From Ridgeia piscesae (Eukaryota; Annelida; Polychaeta; Sabellida; Siboglinidae): a DNA stretch of 64,000 nucleotides. Positions within the stretch are counted from its first letter, which is position 1, and every line of letters begins with the position of its first letter. The translations under genes were made by a program, and so were the position numbers. The notes under the pieces are model-generated. The model did not search any database. It was not told the origin of the DNA and was given only the letters and a program-made list of their open reading frames with translations. The stretch covers positions 5,001-69,000 of the forward strand of contig JAODUO010000879.1 in assembly GCA_025642075.2 (NCBI GenBank), read 5' to 3'. Shown in pieces: positions 46,630 to 58,922 of the stretch.

Positions 46630-47438
46630 ATAATATAGTCTGCTAGTCCATACTCTAGTAAAGATAAGGATGGACTAGTAAACCTGCCTAATAACTACTC
46701 CGGTTGTCTAGTAAAAGTCAACAGGTTGTGTAGTAAAGGTTAACATGTCATCCACCCTACCCTACAGTAGTCAGTCAAGCCTTTGTTGTCACAATGACTC
46801 TAACCTTAACCCATCCGGGGATGCTGCCAGTGAACAACTGGCTGCAGTAGTGACAGCTTCATTTATTGATAAATGATGACATTCTCTTAGGCATAGCCAC
46901 TAGCTATGAATTTGTGTGGGCATTATATGTGTAATTGTAAAATTAATGGTTCTTTATGTGTATAATTTTCTATAATGTGTTATTTTTTATTTCTATTAAT
47001 ACAATTCAGCCGAGCAGTTTTCATAATCATTAGACTGTAATATGAGGTCAATTTCCGGAATGATTATGGAAAATTCATAATGGCAGGCTGCCCCATATCT
47101 GGTAGGATGGTACTACTGTTTGGTTTACCCTACTGGTCAATGAGCGCAATTGGCATCCTTTTTTAGTTGCAGTTTTTTTTTATAGAAATCATATCTTCGG
47201 TTCTGCATGAATTACTTTTGTTATTTCTTATTACTACTTTGCTACCTTTATGAATATTGCATTGTTATTTAATTGGGGTTGCAAAAGCACATAGTTTTTT
47301 AGTTTTAAATAAATTGTGACAACTTAAATTTGGGTTGTTTTGATATTTTCCTGGACTAATAAACCTTTTGGGGACTAGTAAAATGTTGTCTTTACTAGTC
47401 CCACTCTCTAGTAAAATAAATGCCAAAGTTCTACCACT

Positions 47439-47485
<47 letters not shown>

Positions 47486-47940
47486 TATATATATATGTAT
47501 ATATATAAAATGGCTTATCATATTAAAGTGTCACACACTGTGCGGTCGCTGAATGGGCTTCGTGTACTTAAATGGTGAAATAGTAAACCAATTGATTTAT
47601 GTGAATTTTCTGGATGAGTGCCTCATATGCCAGTAGTTACTGACTGGAATCAAAGTTCTGGGTAACACAGTACAGACAAAACATTGCAACTGTTGTAGAG
47701 TAATTACTTAATTAGTGGGCTTTTGCTAAACCACAGTAGTGGACACTGTTGCCTGCAGCAGGCCAAGTGGTAGACACAGTGACTCTTATCTGGGCTGTTC
47801 ATGAGAAGTGATACAGCTAATGATCAGAGTCAGTAGTAGGCTGCATTTTAGAGTAAGAGTATTATTTATTGGGTTGCATTACAGGATAGTTTATACTTGG
47901 TACAGGTAATTGTTGTATTGAAGTGTACCCTGTATCAGTG

Positions 47941-47996
<56 letters not shown>

Positions 47997-50900
47997 TGCG
48001 TGCATGCATGCATGCATGTGTATGCATGCAAGCATGTGTGACACAATGTTTGTGTGGTAGAGGTGTATGTGTTTGATAAGTGTATGTGGTGCATATGTGT
48101 GTATGCATGTGGATGTTTGTGTGCATGACTGTGTGTGTGCATGTATATGTGTAGATGGGTGCATGTATGTGCCTGTGGACTGGTACACCTACATTTGGGT
48201 GTGGTTCTCATGCTATATAAAACTTTCTTTCATGCCAGCTGTGAGTCACACTTTCTTAGGATTCATTTCATTTGTTTTCCACGTTTAATACAAACAGTGA
48301 CTGCGTCTGTAAACTGACCTCTTGCCTACAATTTTGTCTCCAGGTGAGTGGTCCCATGTACCACCCTACCCCTAACATCAGTCGCCCTGTCGCCCAACTG
48401 ACAGAGGAGGAACAGGTGAAGATAGCAAAGCGCATTGGCCTCATCAACCAGCTACCAACCGGAGTGTTTGACGGCACAAGAAAGGCAAAGGAGTAAGTCA
48501 TTTCTGAATTGTTCAACTCCATGTACAGTGGGTGGCCTTTCCTAGTTTCTCAGTCTTTCCGTGTTTGTTTGTGTTAGTGTATTGGTGTGTTTGGGGATGG
48601 GTGGGTGTGTGGAGTGGTGGTGGTTGTGTGGTTGTGTGTGTGTATGTGTGTGCAATGAAGCATCTCATGACAAAAGCTGATTAATTACTTAGTATTCATT
48701 GTGGTGGTCATGGTTTAGTGTAATGAATAATGTATGCACTAGTATCTCATAGACAGCATGCTTGCAATTGATTGATGCTGTACCTTAGGACCTGTCCTTA
48801 CTTGCACTAGGATGCCTCTGTATCGAGTTGTTCATTTCTGGTATGCACATCTAGCATATGACTGAAACATTGAATTATATTGCAATTATTGGCTAGGCAT
48901 CATATGTGGTTAAACTGTTATAGTGCGTGATAACATTTGTATACTTTTTTTAATAAAGTACTAATTCATAAACTTGTTGGAGGTTTGATCTATCAATGAC
49001 TTTGAGTTAGGTCACTAATTGGTCACTCACTGGTGTGTCTCGGTACAGTTTGAATGATAAAGAGTATTCACTACACACTGACAAATGGTACTTTGTACAT
49101 TTGGCTCATACTATTGTGATGGTCAGTCATTAATCATTAGGGAGGTATCATAGTAGTATAATCATACAAGATTAATCTGCACAGTTACCAGTACACCAGC
49201 CAAGTGCAAGTTTCAGAGCATCTGGACAACAGGTGATTATAACACTGCAACCTACAGATTGGTAGGAGATTATTGAGTGAGATGCAAGGTTATCTAGCTC
49301 CTGTGTTTCTATTCTAAAATGTTGTATGCTCAGGTACATTAATAACTGCCTCTATCAGTAAAGTCTGAGATCGCACAGTTTATTTGAATCACTAAACACA
49401 AAACTGGTATTAAGAACACTAGAATAACAACAACAAAATGAAATCATCCAGCATGACATCATGGTAGTGTAAACAACATACTGGACTCATGGCAATTGAC
49501 TGTAGTGTTGTTATAGTACCGATACTCAATTTTCTAATGTACACTTATGTTATTATTGTTCTTGTGTTACTCCTGTTCAGGCTAGTTGTCAATAAACATT
49601 TAGTTAGAAACCAGCGGTAGTTGATGTAGTCCTTGATGCCTACCAATAATCACTGTTTTCTATGATGACATCAGCCGTCATTTATACTACAGTGTATATC
49701 TTTTATTAATTAAACTGTAGAAAACATTCATTAGAATAGCAACAACAAAATATTTAATAATGTTCCTAATGTGGTTGATTTTCATTTCCAGTATAGGAGG
49801 CAGATGTCCCCATGTATTTAATTATGCCACCTTGGTGCTGAAGAAGGTCAAAAAGAATGTGTTGTAGTTCACACTTTGTGGCCAGCTGGAAAAATGTGTC
49901 GGTCATTAATGGTTTAAATTTATAATCTAGTGAAATGTATATTAATTGGACAAGTATAATTTACATTGCTAGCATGCTGTACACTGGGTACAGTGTATTA
50001 ATTTTAGAGTTTATGCACAAGCCTCATAAGTGTGTACACAACTGCTCTCACTTGCGACTAGTGTTTACATCTAGTCATCTAGTGGTGGCGCCCCGTAGCG
50101 GATAGGTTTTCATTATAGTCACTGTCTCACCCGGTGACTAAGCAAAACACTACATTACGGTGTTTTGATTAATGTTGTATAGAAAATGCTGGGTTGTTTA
50201 ATTAAAACACACTGTCACTGCGAATGCACATCTGTTTGACATGTGCTCTGTGTTGTAGATGTGTCATCTGTTTGACGTGTGCTCTGTGTTGTAGATGTGT
50301 CATCTGTTTGACGTGTGCTCTGTGTTGTAGATGTGTCATCTGTTTGACGTGTGCTCTGTGTTGTAAACCTGTTGTCTGTTTGACGTGTGCTCTGTGTTGT
50401 AGATGTGTCATCTGTTTGACGTCTGCTCTGTGTTATAGATGTGTCATCTGTTTGACGTGTGCTCTGTGTTGTAGATGTGTCATCTGTTTGACGTGTGCTC
50501 TGTGTTGTAGATGGGTCATCTGTTTGACGTGTGCTCTGTGTTGTAGATGGGTCATCTGTTTGACGTCTGCTCTGTGTTGTAGATGTGTCATCTGTTTGAC
50601 GTGTGCTCTGTGTTGTAGATGTGTCATCTGTTTGACGTCTGCTCTGTGTTGTAGATGTGTCATCTGTTTGACGTGTGCTCTGTGTTGTAGATGTGTCATC
50701 TGTTTGACGTGTGCTCTGTGTTGTAGATGTGTCATCTGTTTGACGTCTGCTCTGTGTTGTAGATGTGTCATCTGTTTGACGTGTGCTCTGTGTTGTAGAT
50801 GTGTCATCTGTTTGACGTGTGCTCTGTGTTGTAAACCTGTTGTCTGTTTGACGTGTGCTCTGTGTTGTAGATGGGTCATCTGTTTGACGTGTGCTCTGTG

Positions 50901-53900
50901 TTGTAAACCTGTTGTCTGTTTGACGTGTGCTCTGTGTTGTAGATGTGTCATCTGTTTGACGTGTGCTCTGTGTTGTAGATGTGTCATCTGTTTGACGTGT
51001 GCTCTGTGTTGTAAACCTGTTGTCTGTTTGACGTGTGCTCTGTGTTGTAGATGTGTCATCTGTTTGACGTGTGCTCTGTGTTGTAAACCTGTTGTCTGTT
51101 TGACGTGTGCTCTGTGTTGTAGATGTGTCATCTGTTTGACGTGTGCTCTGTGTTGTAAACCTGTTGTCTGTTTGACGTGTGCTCTGTGTTGTAGATGTGT
51201 CATCTGTTTGACGTGTGCTCTGTGTTGTAGATGTGTCATCTGTTTGACGTGTGCTCTGTGTTGTAGATGTGTCATCTGTTTGACGTGTGCTCTGTGTTGT
51301 AGATGTGTCATCTGTTTGACGTGTGCTCTGTGTTGTAAACCTGTTGTCTGTTTGACGTGTGCTCTGTGTTGTAGATAGAGGGCTTTTTGTGTCATCTGTT
51401 TGACGTGTGCTCTGTGTTGTAGATGTGTCATCTGTTTGACGTGTGCTCTGTGTTGTAGATGTGTCATCTGTTTGACGTGTGCTCTGTGTTGTAAACCTGT
51501 TGTCTGTTTGACGTGTGCTCTGTGTTGTAGATGGTCATCTGTTTGACGTGTGCTCTGTGTTGTAAACCTGTTGTCTGTTTGACGTGTGCTCTGTGTTGTA
51601 GATGTGTCATCTGTTTGACGTGTGCTCTGTGTTGTAGATGTGTCATCTGTTTGACGTGTGCTCTGTGTTGTAAACCTGTTGTCTGTTTGACGTGTGCTCT
51701 GTGTTGTAGATGTGTCATCTGTTTGACGTGTGCTCTGTGTTGTAAACCTGTTGTCTGTTTGACGTGTGCTCTGTGTTGTAGATGTGTCATCTGTTTGACG
51801 TGTGCTCTGTGTTGTAGATGTGTCATCTGTTTGACGTGTGCTCTGTGTTGTAAACCTGTTGTCTGTTTGACGTGTGCTCTGTGTTGTAGATGTGTCATCT
51901 GTTTGACGTGTGCTCTGTGTTGTAGATGTGTGTCTGTTTGACGTGTGCTCTGTGTTGTAGATGTGTCATCTGTTTGACGTGTGCTCTGTGTTGTAGATGT
52001 GTCTCTGTTTGACGTGTGCTCTGTGTTGTAGATGTGTCATCTGTTTGACGTGTGCTCTGTGTTGTAGATGTGTCATCTGTTTGACGTGTGCTCTGTGTTG
52101 TAGATGGTCGTCTGTTTGACGTGTGCTCTGTGTTGTAGATGTGTCATCTGTTTGACGTGTGCTCTGTGTTGTAAACCTGTGTCTGTTTGACGTGTGCTCT
52201 GTGTTGTAGATGTGTCATCTGTTTGACGTGTGCTCTGTGTTGTAGATGTGTCATCTGTTTGACGTGTGCTCTGTGTTGTAGATGTGTCATCTGTTTGACG
52301 TGTGCTCTGTGTTGTAGATGTGTCATCTGTTTGACGTGTGCTCTGTGTTGTAGATGTGTCATCTGTTTGACGTGTGCTCTGTGTTGTAGATGGGTCATCT
52401 GTTTGACGTGTGCTCTGTGTTGTAGATGTGTCATCTGTTTGACGTGTGCTCTGTGTTGTAGATGTGTCATCTGTTTGACGTGTGCTCTGTGTTGTAGATG
52501 TGTCATCTGTTTGACGTGTGCTCTGTGTTGTAGATGTGTCATCTGTTTGACGTGTGCTCTGTGTTGTAGATGTGTCATCTGTTTGACGTGTGCTCTGTGT
52601 TGTAGATGTGTCATCTGTTTGACGTGTGCTCTGTGTTGTAGATGTGTCATCTGTTTGACGTGTGCTCTGTGTTGTAGATGTGTCATCTGTTTGACGTGTG
52701 CTCTGTGTTGTAGATGTGTCATCTGTTTGACGTGTGCTCTGTGTTGTAGATGTGTCATCTGTTTGACGTGTGCTCTGTGTTGTAGATGTGTCATCTGTTT
52801 GACGTGTGCTCTGTGTTGTAGATGTGTCATCTGTTTGACGTGTGCTCTGTGTTGTAGATGTGTCATCTGTTTGACGTGTGCTCTGTGTTGTAGATGTGTC
52901 ATCTGTTTGACGTGTGCTCTGTGTTGTAGATGTGTCATCTGTTTGACGTGTGCTCTGTATTGTAGATGTGTCATCTGTTTGACGTGTGCTCTGTGTTGTA
53001 GATGGGTCATCTGTTTGACGTGTGCTCTGTGTTGTAAATCTGTCGTCTGTTTGACGTGTGCTTGTGTTGTATATGTGTCATCTGTTTGACGTGTGCTCTG
53101 TGTTGTAAATCTGTCGTCTGTTTGACGTGTGCTATGTGTTGTATATGTGTCATCTGTTTGACGTGTGCTCTGTGTTGTAAATCTGTCGTCTGTTTGACGT
53201 GTGCTCTGTGTTGTATATGTGTCATCTGTTTGACGTGTGTTCTGTGTTGTAAATGTGTCGTCTGTTTGACGTGTGCTATGTGTTGTATATGTGTCATCTG
53301 TTTGACGTATGTTCTGTGTTGTAAATCTGTCGTCTGTTTGACGTGTGCTCTGTGTTGTAAATGTGTCGTCTGTTTGACGTGTGCTATGTGTTGTATATGT
53401 GTCATCTGTTTGACGTATGTTCTGTGTTGTAAATCTGTCGTCTGTTTGACGTGTGCACTGTGTTGTAAATCTGTCGTCTGTTTGACATGTGCTCTGTGTT
53501 GTAGATGTGTCATGTGTTTGATGTGTGCTCTGTGTTGTAGATGTGTCATGTGTTTGACGTGTGCTCTGTGTTGTAGATGTGTCATGTGTTTGATGTGTGC
53601 TCTGTGTTGTAGATGTGTCGTGTTTGACGTGTGCTCTGTGTTGTAGATGTGTCGTGTTTGACGTGTGCTCTGTGTTGTAGATGTGTCATCTGTTTGACGT
53701 GTGCTCTGTATTGTAGATGTGTCATCTGTTTGATGTGTGCTCTGTGTTGTAGATGTGTCATGTGTTTGATGTGTGCTCTGTGTTATAGATGTGTCATCTG
53801 TTTGACATGTGCTCTGTGTTGTAGATGTGTCATCTGTTTGACGTGTGCTCTGTGTTGTAGATGGGTCATCTGTTTGACGTGTGCTCTGTGTTGTAGATGT

Positions 53901-55112
53901 GTCATCTGTTTGACGTGTGCTCTGTATTGTAGATGTGTCATCTGTTTGACGTGTGCTCTGTGTTGTAGATGGGTCATCTGTTTGACGTGTGCTCTGTGTT
54001 GTAGATGGGTCATCTGTTTGACGTGTGCTCTGTGTTGTAAATCTGTCGTCTGTTTGACATGTGCTCTGTGTTGTAGATGTGTCATCTGTTTGACGTGTGC
54101 TCTGTGTTGTAGATGGGTCATCTGTTTGACGTGTGCTCTGTGTTGTAAATCTGTCGTCTGTTTGACGTGTGCTCTGTGTTGTAGATGGGTCATCTGTTTG
54201 ACGTGTGCTCTGTGTTGTAAATCTGTCGTCTGTTTGACGTGTGCTATGTGTTGTATATGTGTCATCTGTTTGACGTGTGCTCTGTGTTGTAAATCTGTCG
54301 TCTGTTTGACGTGTGCTATGTGTTGTATATGTGTCATCTGTTTGACGTGTGCTCTGTGTTGTAAATCTGTCGTCTGTTTGACGTGTGCTCTGTGTTGTAG
54401 ATGTGTCATCTGTTTGACGTGTGCTCTGTGTTATAGATGTGTCATCTGTTTGACGTGTGCTATGTGTTGTATATGTGTCATGTGTTTGATGTGTGCTCTG
54501 TGTTGTAGATGTGTCATCTGTTTGACGTGTACTCTGTGTTATAGATGTGTCATCTGTTTGACGTGTGCTCTGTGTTATAGATGTGTCATCTGTTTGACGT
54601 GTGCTCTGTGTTGTAGATGTGTCATGTGTTTGACGTGTGCTCTGTGTTGTAGATGTGTCATGTGTTTGATGTGTACTCTGTGTTGTAGATGTGTCATCTG
54701 TTTGACGTGTGCTCTGTGTTGTAGATGTGTCATCTGTTTGACGTGTGCTCTGTGTTGTAGATGTGTCATCTGTTTGACGTGTGCTCTGTGTTGTAGATGT
54801 GTCATGTGTTTGACGTGTACTCTGTGTTGTAGATGTGTCATGTGTTTGATGTGTGCTCTGTGTTGTAGATGTGTCATCTGTTTGACGTGTGCTCTGTGTT
54901 ATAGATGTGTCATGTGTTTGACGTGTGCTATGTGTTGTAGATGTGTCATCTGCATGGGTGAGTTCATGGTCGGCGACACAGTGCGATACTTGCCGTGCAT
55001 GCACACGTACCACCGCGAGTGCATCGACGACTGGCTCATGCGTGCGTTCACGTGCCCGTCATGCATGGAGCCCGTTGACGCTGCCCTCCTCTCCACCTAC
55101 AACTCGTTATGA
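44309..55112 (+). CDS. RNF11: RING finger protein 11, E3 ubiquitin ligase adaptor
   Basis: Exons 44309-44425, 48344-48492 and 54941-55112 give a 145-residue protein; vertebrate RNF11 is 154 aa. It starts MGNCLK (myristoylated Gly2 and palmitoylated Cys4 in the family, tying it to endosomal membranes), contains DDISLL, the WW-binding PPPPY at residues 34-38, the helical QLTEEEQVKIAKRIGLI and a C-terminal RING-H2. Zinc ligands are C90, C93, C108, H110, H113, C116, C127 and C130, all present. RNF11 binds HECT ligases such as NEDD4-family members through the PY motif and takes part in endosomal sorting and the A20 NF-kB complex (family knowledge). Exon 3 starts with the third base of a split Glu codon. 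The 6.4-kb second intron ends in about 130 tandem copies of this exon's own splice acceptor. Confidence 0.96.
45000..45012. repeat. Short AT run in RNF11 intron 1
   Basis: (AT)n of about 13 bp; the rest of intron 1 from 44426 to 46550 is unique AT-rich sequence without other features that I can name. Confidence 0.7.
46555..47510. repeat. AT microsatellites flanking an unassigned segment, RNF11 intron 1
   Basis: (AT)n at about 46555-46625 and 47442-47508. Both are bordered by strings of the type GTCTAGTAAA / CTAGTAAA (46643-46740 and 47340-47420), suggesting that 46.6-47.4 kb is a repeated or inserted unit. Confidence 0.75.
47942..48165. repeat. GT / GCGT / TGCA microsatellite, RNF11 intron 1
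   Basis: (GT)n followed by (GCGT)n and (GCAT)n, then degenerate GT-rich sequence, about 180 bp before exon 2. Confidence 0.95.
48344..48492 (+). CDS. RNF11: RNF11 coding exon 2
   Basis: Acceptor TTTTGTCTCCAG/GTG; reads VSGPMYHPTPNISRPVAQL and onward to GTRKAK plus GA of a split Glu codon; donor GA/GTAAGT. Confidence 0.95.
48493..50223. other. RNF11 intron 2, unique part
   Basis: GT-rich patch at 48560-48655, otherwise AT-rich unique sequence. A SIGGRCPHVFNYATLVLKKV frame at 49790-49866 follows an AG but has no support as an exon. Confidence 0.4.
50230..54952 (+). repeat. 36-bp minisatellite built on the RNF11 exon 3 splice acceptor, about 130 copies
   Basis: Each unit has 24 intronic-type bases (TTTGACGTGTGCTCTGTG then TTGTAG) followed by the first 12 bases of exon 3 (ATGTGTCATCTG). 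The last unit runs without break into the RING exon. Sequence variants fall into classes: A, with TTGTAG/ATGTGTCATC (functional-looking acceptor); B, TTGTAAACCTGTTGTC; C, TTGTAAATCTGTCGTC; D, TTGTATATGTGTCATC. B, C and D lose the AG. Classes are clustered: A/B alternation at about 50.8-51.9 kb, nearly pure A at 52.2-53.0 kb, C/D alternation at 53.0-53.5 kb, mixed to the end. Small indels break the frame near 51375, 51530, 51925, 52005, 52105, 52180 and 53060. Long open frames occur on both strands. Confidence 0.98.
54941..55112 (+). CDS. RNF11: RNF11 coding exon 3 (RING-H2 domain)
   Basis: Acceptor TGTGTTGTAG followed by A/TGT GTC ATC TGC ATG GGT. It completes the Glu codon and encodes CVICMGEF through CPSCMEPVDAALL to the TGA at 55110. 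The acceptor is the last of the tandem series, and divergence from the repeat starts 13 bases into the exon. Confidence 0.96.
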
Positions 55113-56200
55113 CGACCCGTGCAGCTGTCTGACTGCGGGCATCCACTGACGGGTGTTGCGACGGTATCGTCACGACAGACCCGTGACAGCCGCGTCGACA
55201 TGAGATGTAGTGAGACAACGGATGGAGGAATGAACAAACGAGTGCTAGTCAGCAATGGTTGGAGAGACAGTAGTGCCGTCGATGGGTGGACATGGTGACT
55301 GTCCGCCAGTGGTTTTACGCGTGCGTGGATGCGTGCTTGTGTAATATCTGGTTGTTTGCCGGGGCAAAAAACAGATAGAGAACAAACGGTGTGTGATAAT
55401 CGCTGTGCGATTAACGAGTGTCGTGTCGTGTGCGAGTGTTGAGTCCATTATATAGGTGCACACTGTGTGCAATACATCTCGACAACCAACTGCAGAGTGC
55501 AGCACACGAAATCTCAAGCTGGAGAACGCCGTGTCATATCGACTTGTTGTTAGTGTGCGTCATGTGATGTTGACTTGCTGCGATGTTGATGTTGGATGTA
55601 GTATTTATGTGTTCACAGATCCTCGACCATCCTGCTGTGTATGTGTGTGAGAGAAAGACGGGGCACATTTCAACTGCAATGACAATGCAACTACTTTCAG
55701 AATGCTCCACAGTGTGTGTAATTTCTTTCCGGTTCCAGCCGACTATATCCGCCAGCACACACTACCGTTGGCGGGTTATCTGACAAGTTGCTTGATTCAC
55801 GCTACGGACGTTTTATTGCTTGATTTCTGCAAGTTATGGTTTGTCAATTTTCGCAGACATCTATCATGCTGGAAATGAACTGCAGATACTTTCTTAACAA
55901 TAAGTTATTCAATGGATGTCAGATGTATATTACTGGCAAGTGATTATATACACACTCGTTCTGTGCAGTCAGTCACTGGCAATGGCATATCCATGTGAAA
56001 TTCTGAAATTTTAGGTATTAGGCTGAGGTATGAGTCGCGCGGTGCTTAACGTCATTGATCATGTATTTCATTATTTCTGTATACTTAGTAGTGTACTCAG
56101 AACAAGTGTTTCACACCAATTAATGATAACTTGTTTACATATTTAGAACTATCCGCAGTACGCCTGTTTTGTAATATAAATTTCTGTTAATCATGCATTG
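55113..56200 (+). other. RNF11 3' untranslated region and flank (approximate)
   Basis: Follows the RNF11 stop without splice signals. The length of the untranslated region cannot be fixed; no gene is recognisable here on either strand. Confidence 0.4.
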
Positions 56201-56734
56201 CAAAATTGATGGGTCGGCCATTGCCACAGCTACTCGCAGTCCTAGAATCGTTATCTTCGTCTAGTTATTATTTCGAAACTTTGGACATGCATATGCATCA
56301 GATGTTGTGTTTTAGTAAAGGAAATATTTATTAAGCTACATTGTGCTATGACAATCATTTTATGCTGTAACCTACTCCATACCTTAGGGTACGTGTTCTA
56401 CGTACGTGAATGGATCCGAATAATTCATCTTGTGTTTCTTGGACGATAATTTCTAATAACACATTAGACCAAACGACAGTTATTGGAATGAAAGTAATTT
56501 TCACCTTCACCAAGACTATATATGTTTGCTATCTTTTAAAAAAAAACGACCAGACAAACATCACACTTTGTTTGCTGCAGACCTGTTAAGTTTCTGAAAT
56601 GAGAAAACTGGAGATTTGTGCGTCAACATCTGGTTATCAAACATCGATGCTGTCGCACAGCGGTAGAATGCAAACTTCACAAACGCTTTATGTAAAAAAA
56701 TCTGTAATTACTATTTGAACAACACAAGCACGCA

Positions 56735-56766
<32 letters not shown>

Positions 56767-58922
56767 CACCATCACCACCACCAGTCTTATCTACTAAACA
56801 GCTCAACAACAAAATACCAGCACTAGCTGCAGCTCATACATGATGCTGCTCAAGCCTTCAATGTGTGCCTTCGCATAAGTCATGTGGCAGGTTTTGCTGC
56901 ATGGCGAATGGCGTCGCGGCAATACTGAAATACGAGTTGCACACACGACACTCCTCTGTCCCTACGGTTGATCCAGGTTAGGTCGGTAACCCTCGCCTGC
57001 ATAAACTTCGATGCATATTTCTTCTTCGAACGTATAGGCAAAGCTGGCTTCGTACACGATTTCGCTGGAGCCAAATCGATCTGTGTAGTGGTTTCATGTG
57101 ATCGCGGGCATGCCAATACAGGTCAAACTGAATAGAAACGAATCTGATTCGTTGTTTCGTGATCACATGACAGATTCCATCCAATTAATATGCCTGTTGC
57201 TCACTTCCGTTGTATCGGGAAAATAAACATGAAATAGCACAAATAGTTACCGAAATGAATTTGAAACGTTTTGATTATCAAGAGAATCGCGGAAGTATTT
57301 ATTTACAAAAAATACGTGAATAATATGAAATTAGGAAGGTGAAAACAATAAAAACTGGAGGTGGCATGATAACTAAAGATATTGTAACATGCGCGGGAGG
57401 CCGGGAGATGGGTGCCAAAAGCGGGAGGATCCCGCCAAAAGCGGGAGACTGAACAGGTCTGGTTTGCTGTGGTTTTACTGGGGGCACAACCACGATGTCT
57501 GCCATGTACACAAACACAATTTGTTCGACCATTTCCTCGCGTTTTCACACGCTTTCATGTGTACGTGCGTACTCATTGTGGCACCCATCTCAGCGCTACT
57601 TCGAATTTACTGGGCGCAGACCCCTATTCACGCGTCTATGGAAACCTGCCTAAGATTGCAGTAGTTTTAAATAAGTACTATTACGAAATAATGCCTTTCC
57701 AGTTCTACGACTCTACATGTCATACTAACAGAAATAAACGTGCAATGTTAGACGTTACATCCAGAATAAATGGCGAATGAGACCGAATCGCAAACATACT
57801 CAGCTTGTTTCTACGTGGTCGTCCGAAAGCATTTTCAAAGTCAAAGTTACTGCAATACGCAAATAATTTGAAAATAATCAGCATCAGCGTTCCCGGCTTT
57901 TATATAATATTGTTATAGTATAAATAAGTTTTTTTATTGGGTGGAAACCTATACAATTTACAACGGAGGTTTCTGTCTGCTGTGGCAGTTACACTCGCAT
58001 ACGAAAGAATACATAGCTCGTTCAGTCGTTGGAGATTGGATCTTGAATGAAAATGACAAAATAGCATTACAAAAATATGGCGCCACCGCGACGGCATGGG
58101 CTTCGATCGTTGGGGACGAGGGCACGCGTCCTCCCCCCGCTTTTCAGACTGATGGGACAGCATAGAAAATGTTCCACACACCTTTTCAGTTCAGAAATAC
58201 AAATTTGCGAGCATATAGCGACTCTGATCACTCCCCGCCTCTGAAAAGCCCCTCCATAGGTCTAGTAGTAAAATTAATAAACTCAGATATAAGTTTCCGA
58301 CTACCCAGTAGAAAATCACTAGATAAATTGATTGGTCCGCCGCACAGCGCAACTTGATCTTAGTCCGGTAAATATTCATCATGCCGAGCTCTGTCATTTT
58401 GCACCCTTGTGTTGATAACAATTATTAACAGGCACTAGCTATCAAGCAAATTATAGACGATTACTTTTTGGTTGACTTGTCATCCCTTGGACTGCAGCCT
58501 GCTTGATGCTTATCGCCTACGGCGGAACCAGCGGATTCCTGCACTTTGTGTAATTTGACCCCATTTGAGTGATAACAAATTTATTTGTCAACCGATGTAA
58601 CCTCTGTACCTTGTCACTCCATGAATCAGGCAAGTAGTTATGGGTCCAAAGTCTATATACATATATATTATAGTATATAATATATGTGTATGTATGTATG
58701 TATGTATGTATGTAAAACCGTATCGACATCCCTGCGGCCAACTCAAAACTTAGCATCCTCGCAAACACGCAAGGTGGCTCCATCTGGCGACCACAAAGGA
58801 ACAACGCACCTGCACTCATGCCATAGCAACGGAAGTAACAAGTAATATTCAAAGTCGTTTGTTTGACTAATTATCGACCAGATTGTTTCGCATAGAAGTT
58901 ACAAATTGTAGGTGCAGACACC
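56201..58922. other. Spacer between RNF11 and the BTBD19-like gene
   Basis: No gene recognised. Contains a GCAC/CA microsatellite at 56728-56770, GCGGGAG repeats near 57389-57450 (CCAAAAGCGGGAG twice), and a GTAT run at 58684-58712. Open frames of 90-122 codons here show no domain. Confidence 0.4.

Noticed and set aside
50224..51378. 384-codon Cys-rich plus-strand frame resembling a metallothionein or zinc-finger repeat protein
   Set aside because: The Cys-rich unit comes from the RNF11 exon 3 junction (CVIC plus intron bases). It is intronic unless an upstream acceptor is used, so it is not an independent gene.
50230..54952. CRISPR-like array of 36-bp repeats
   Set aside because: Units are directly adjacent with no unique spacers, in a eukaryotic intron.
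53007..55013. 668-codon minus-strand frame rich in Thr/Gln/Ser/Asp
   Set aside because: It is the antisense reading of the 36-bp array; a 36-bp unit without stops stays open by construction, and there is no start context or homology.
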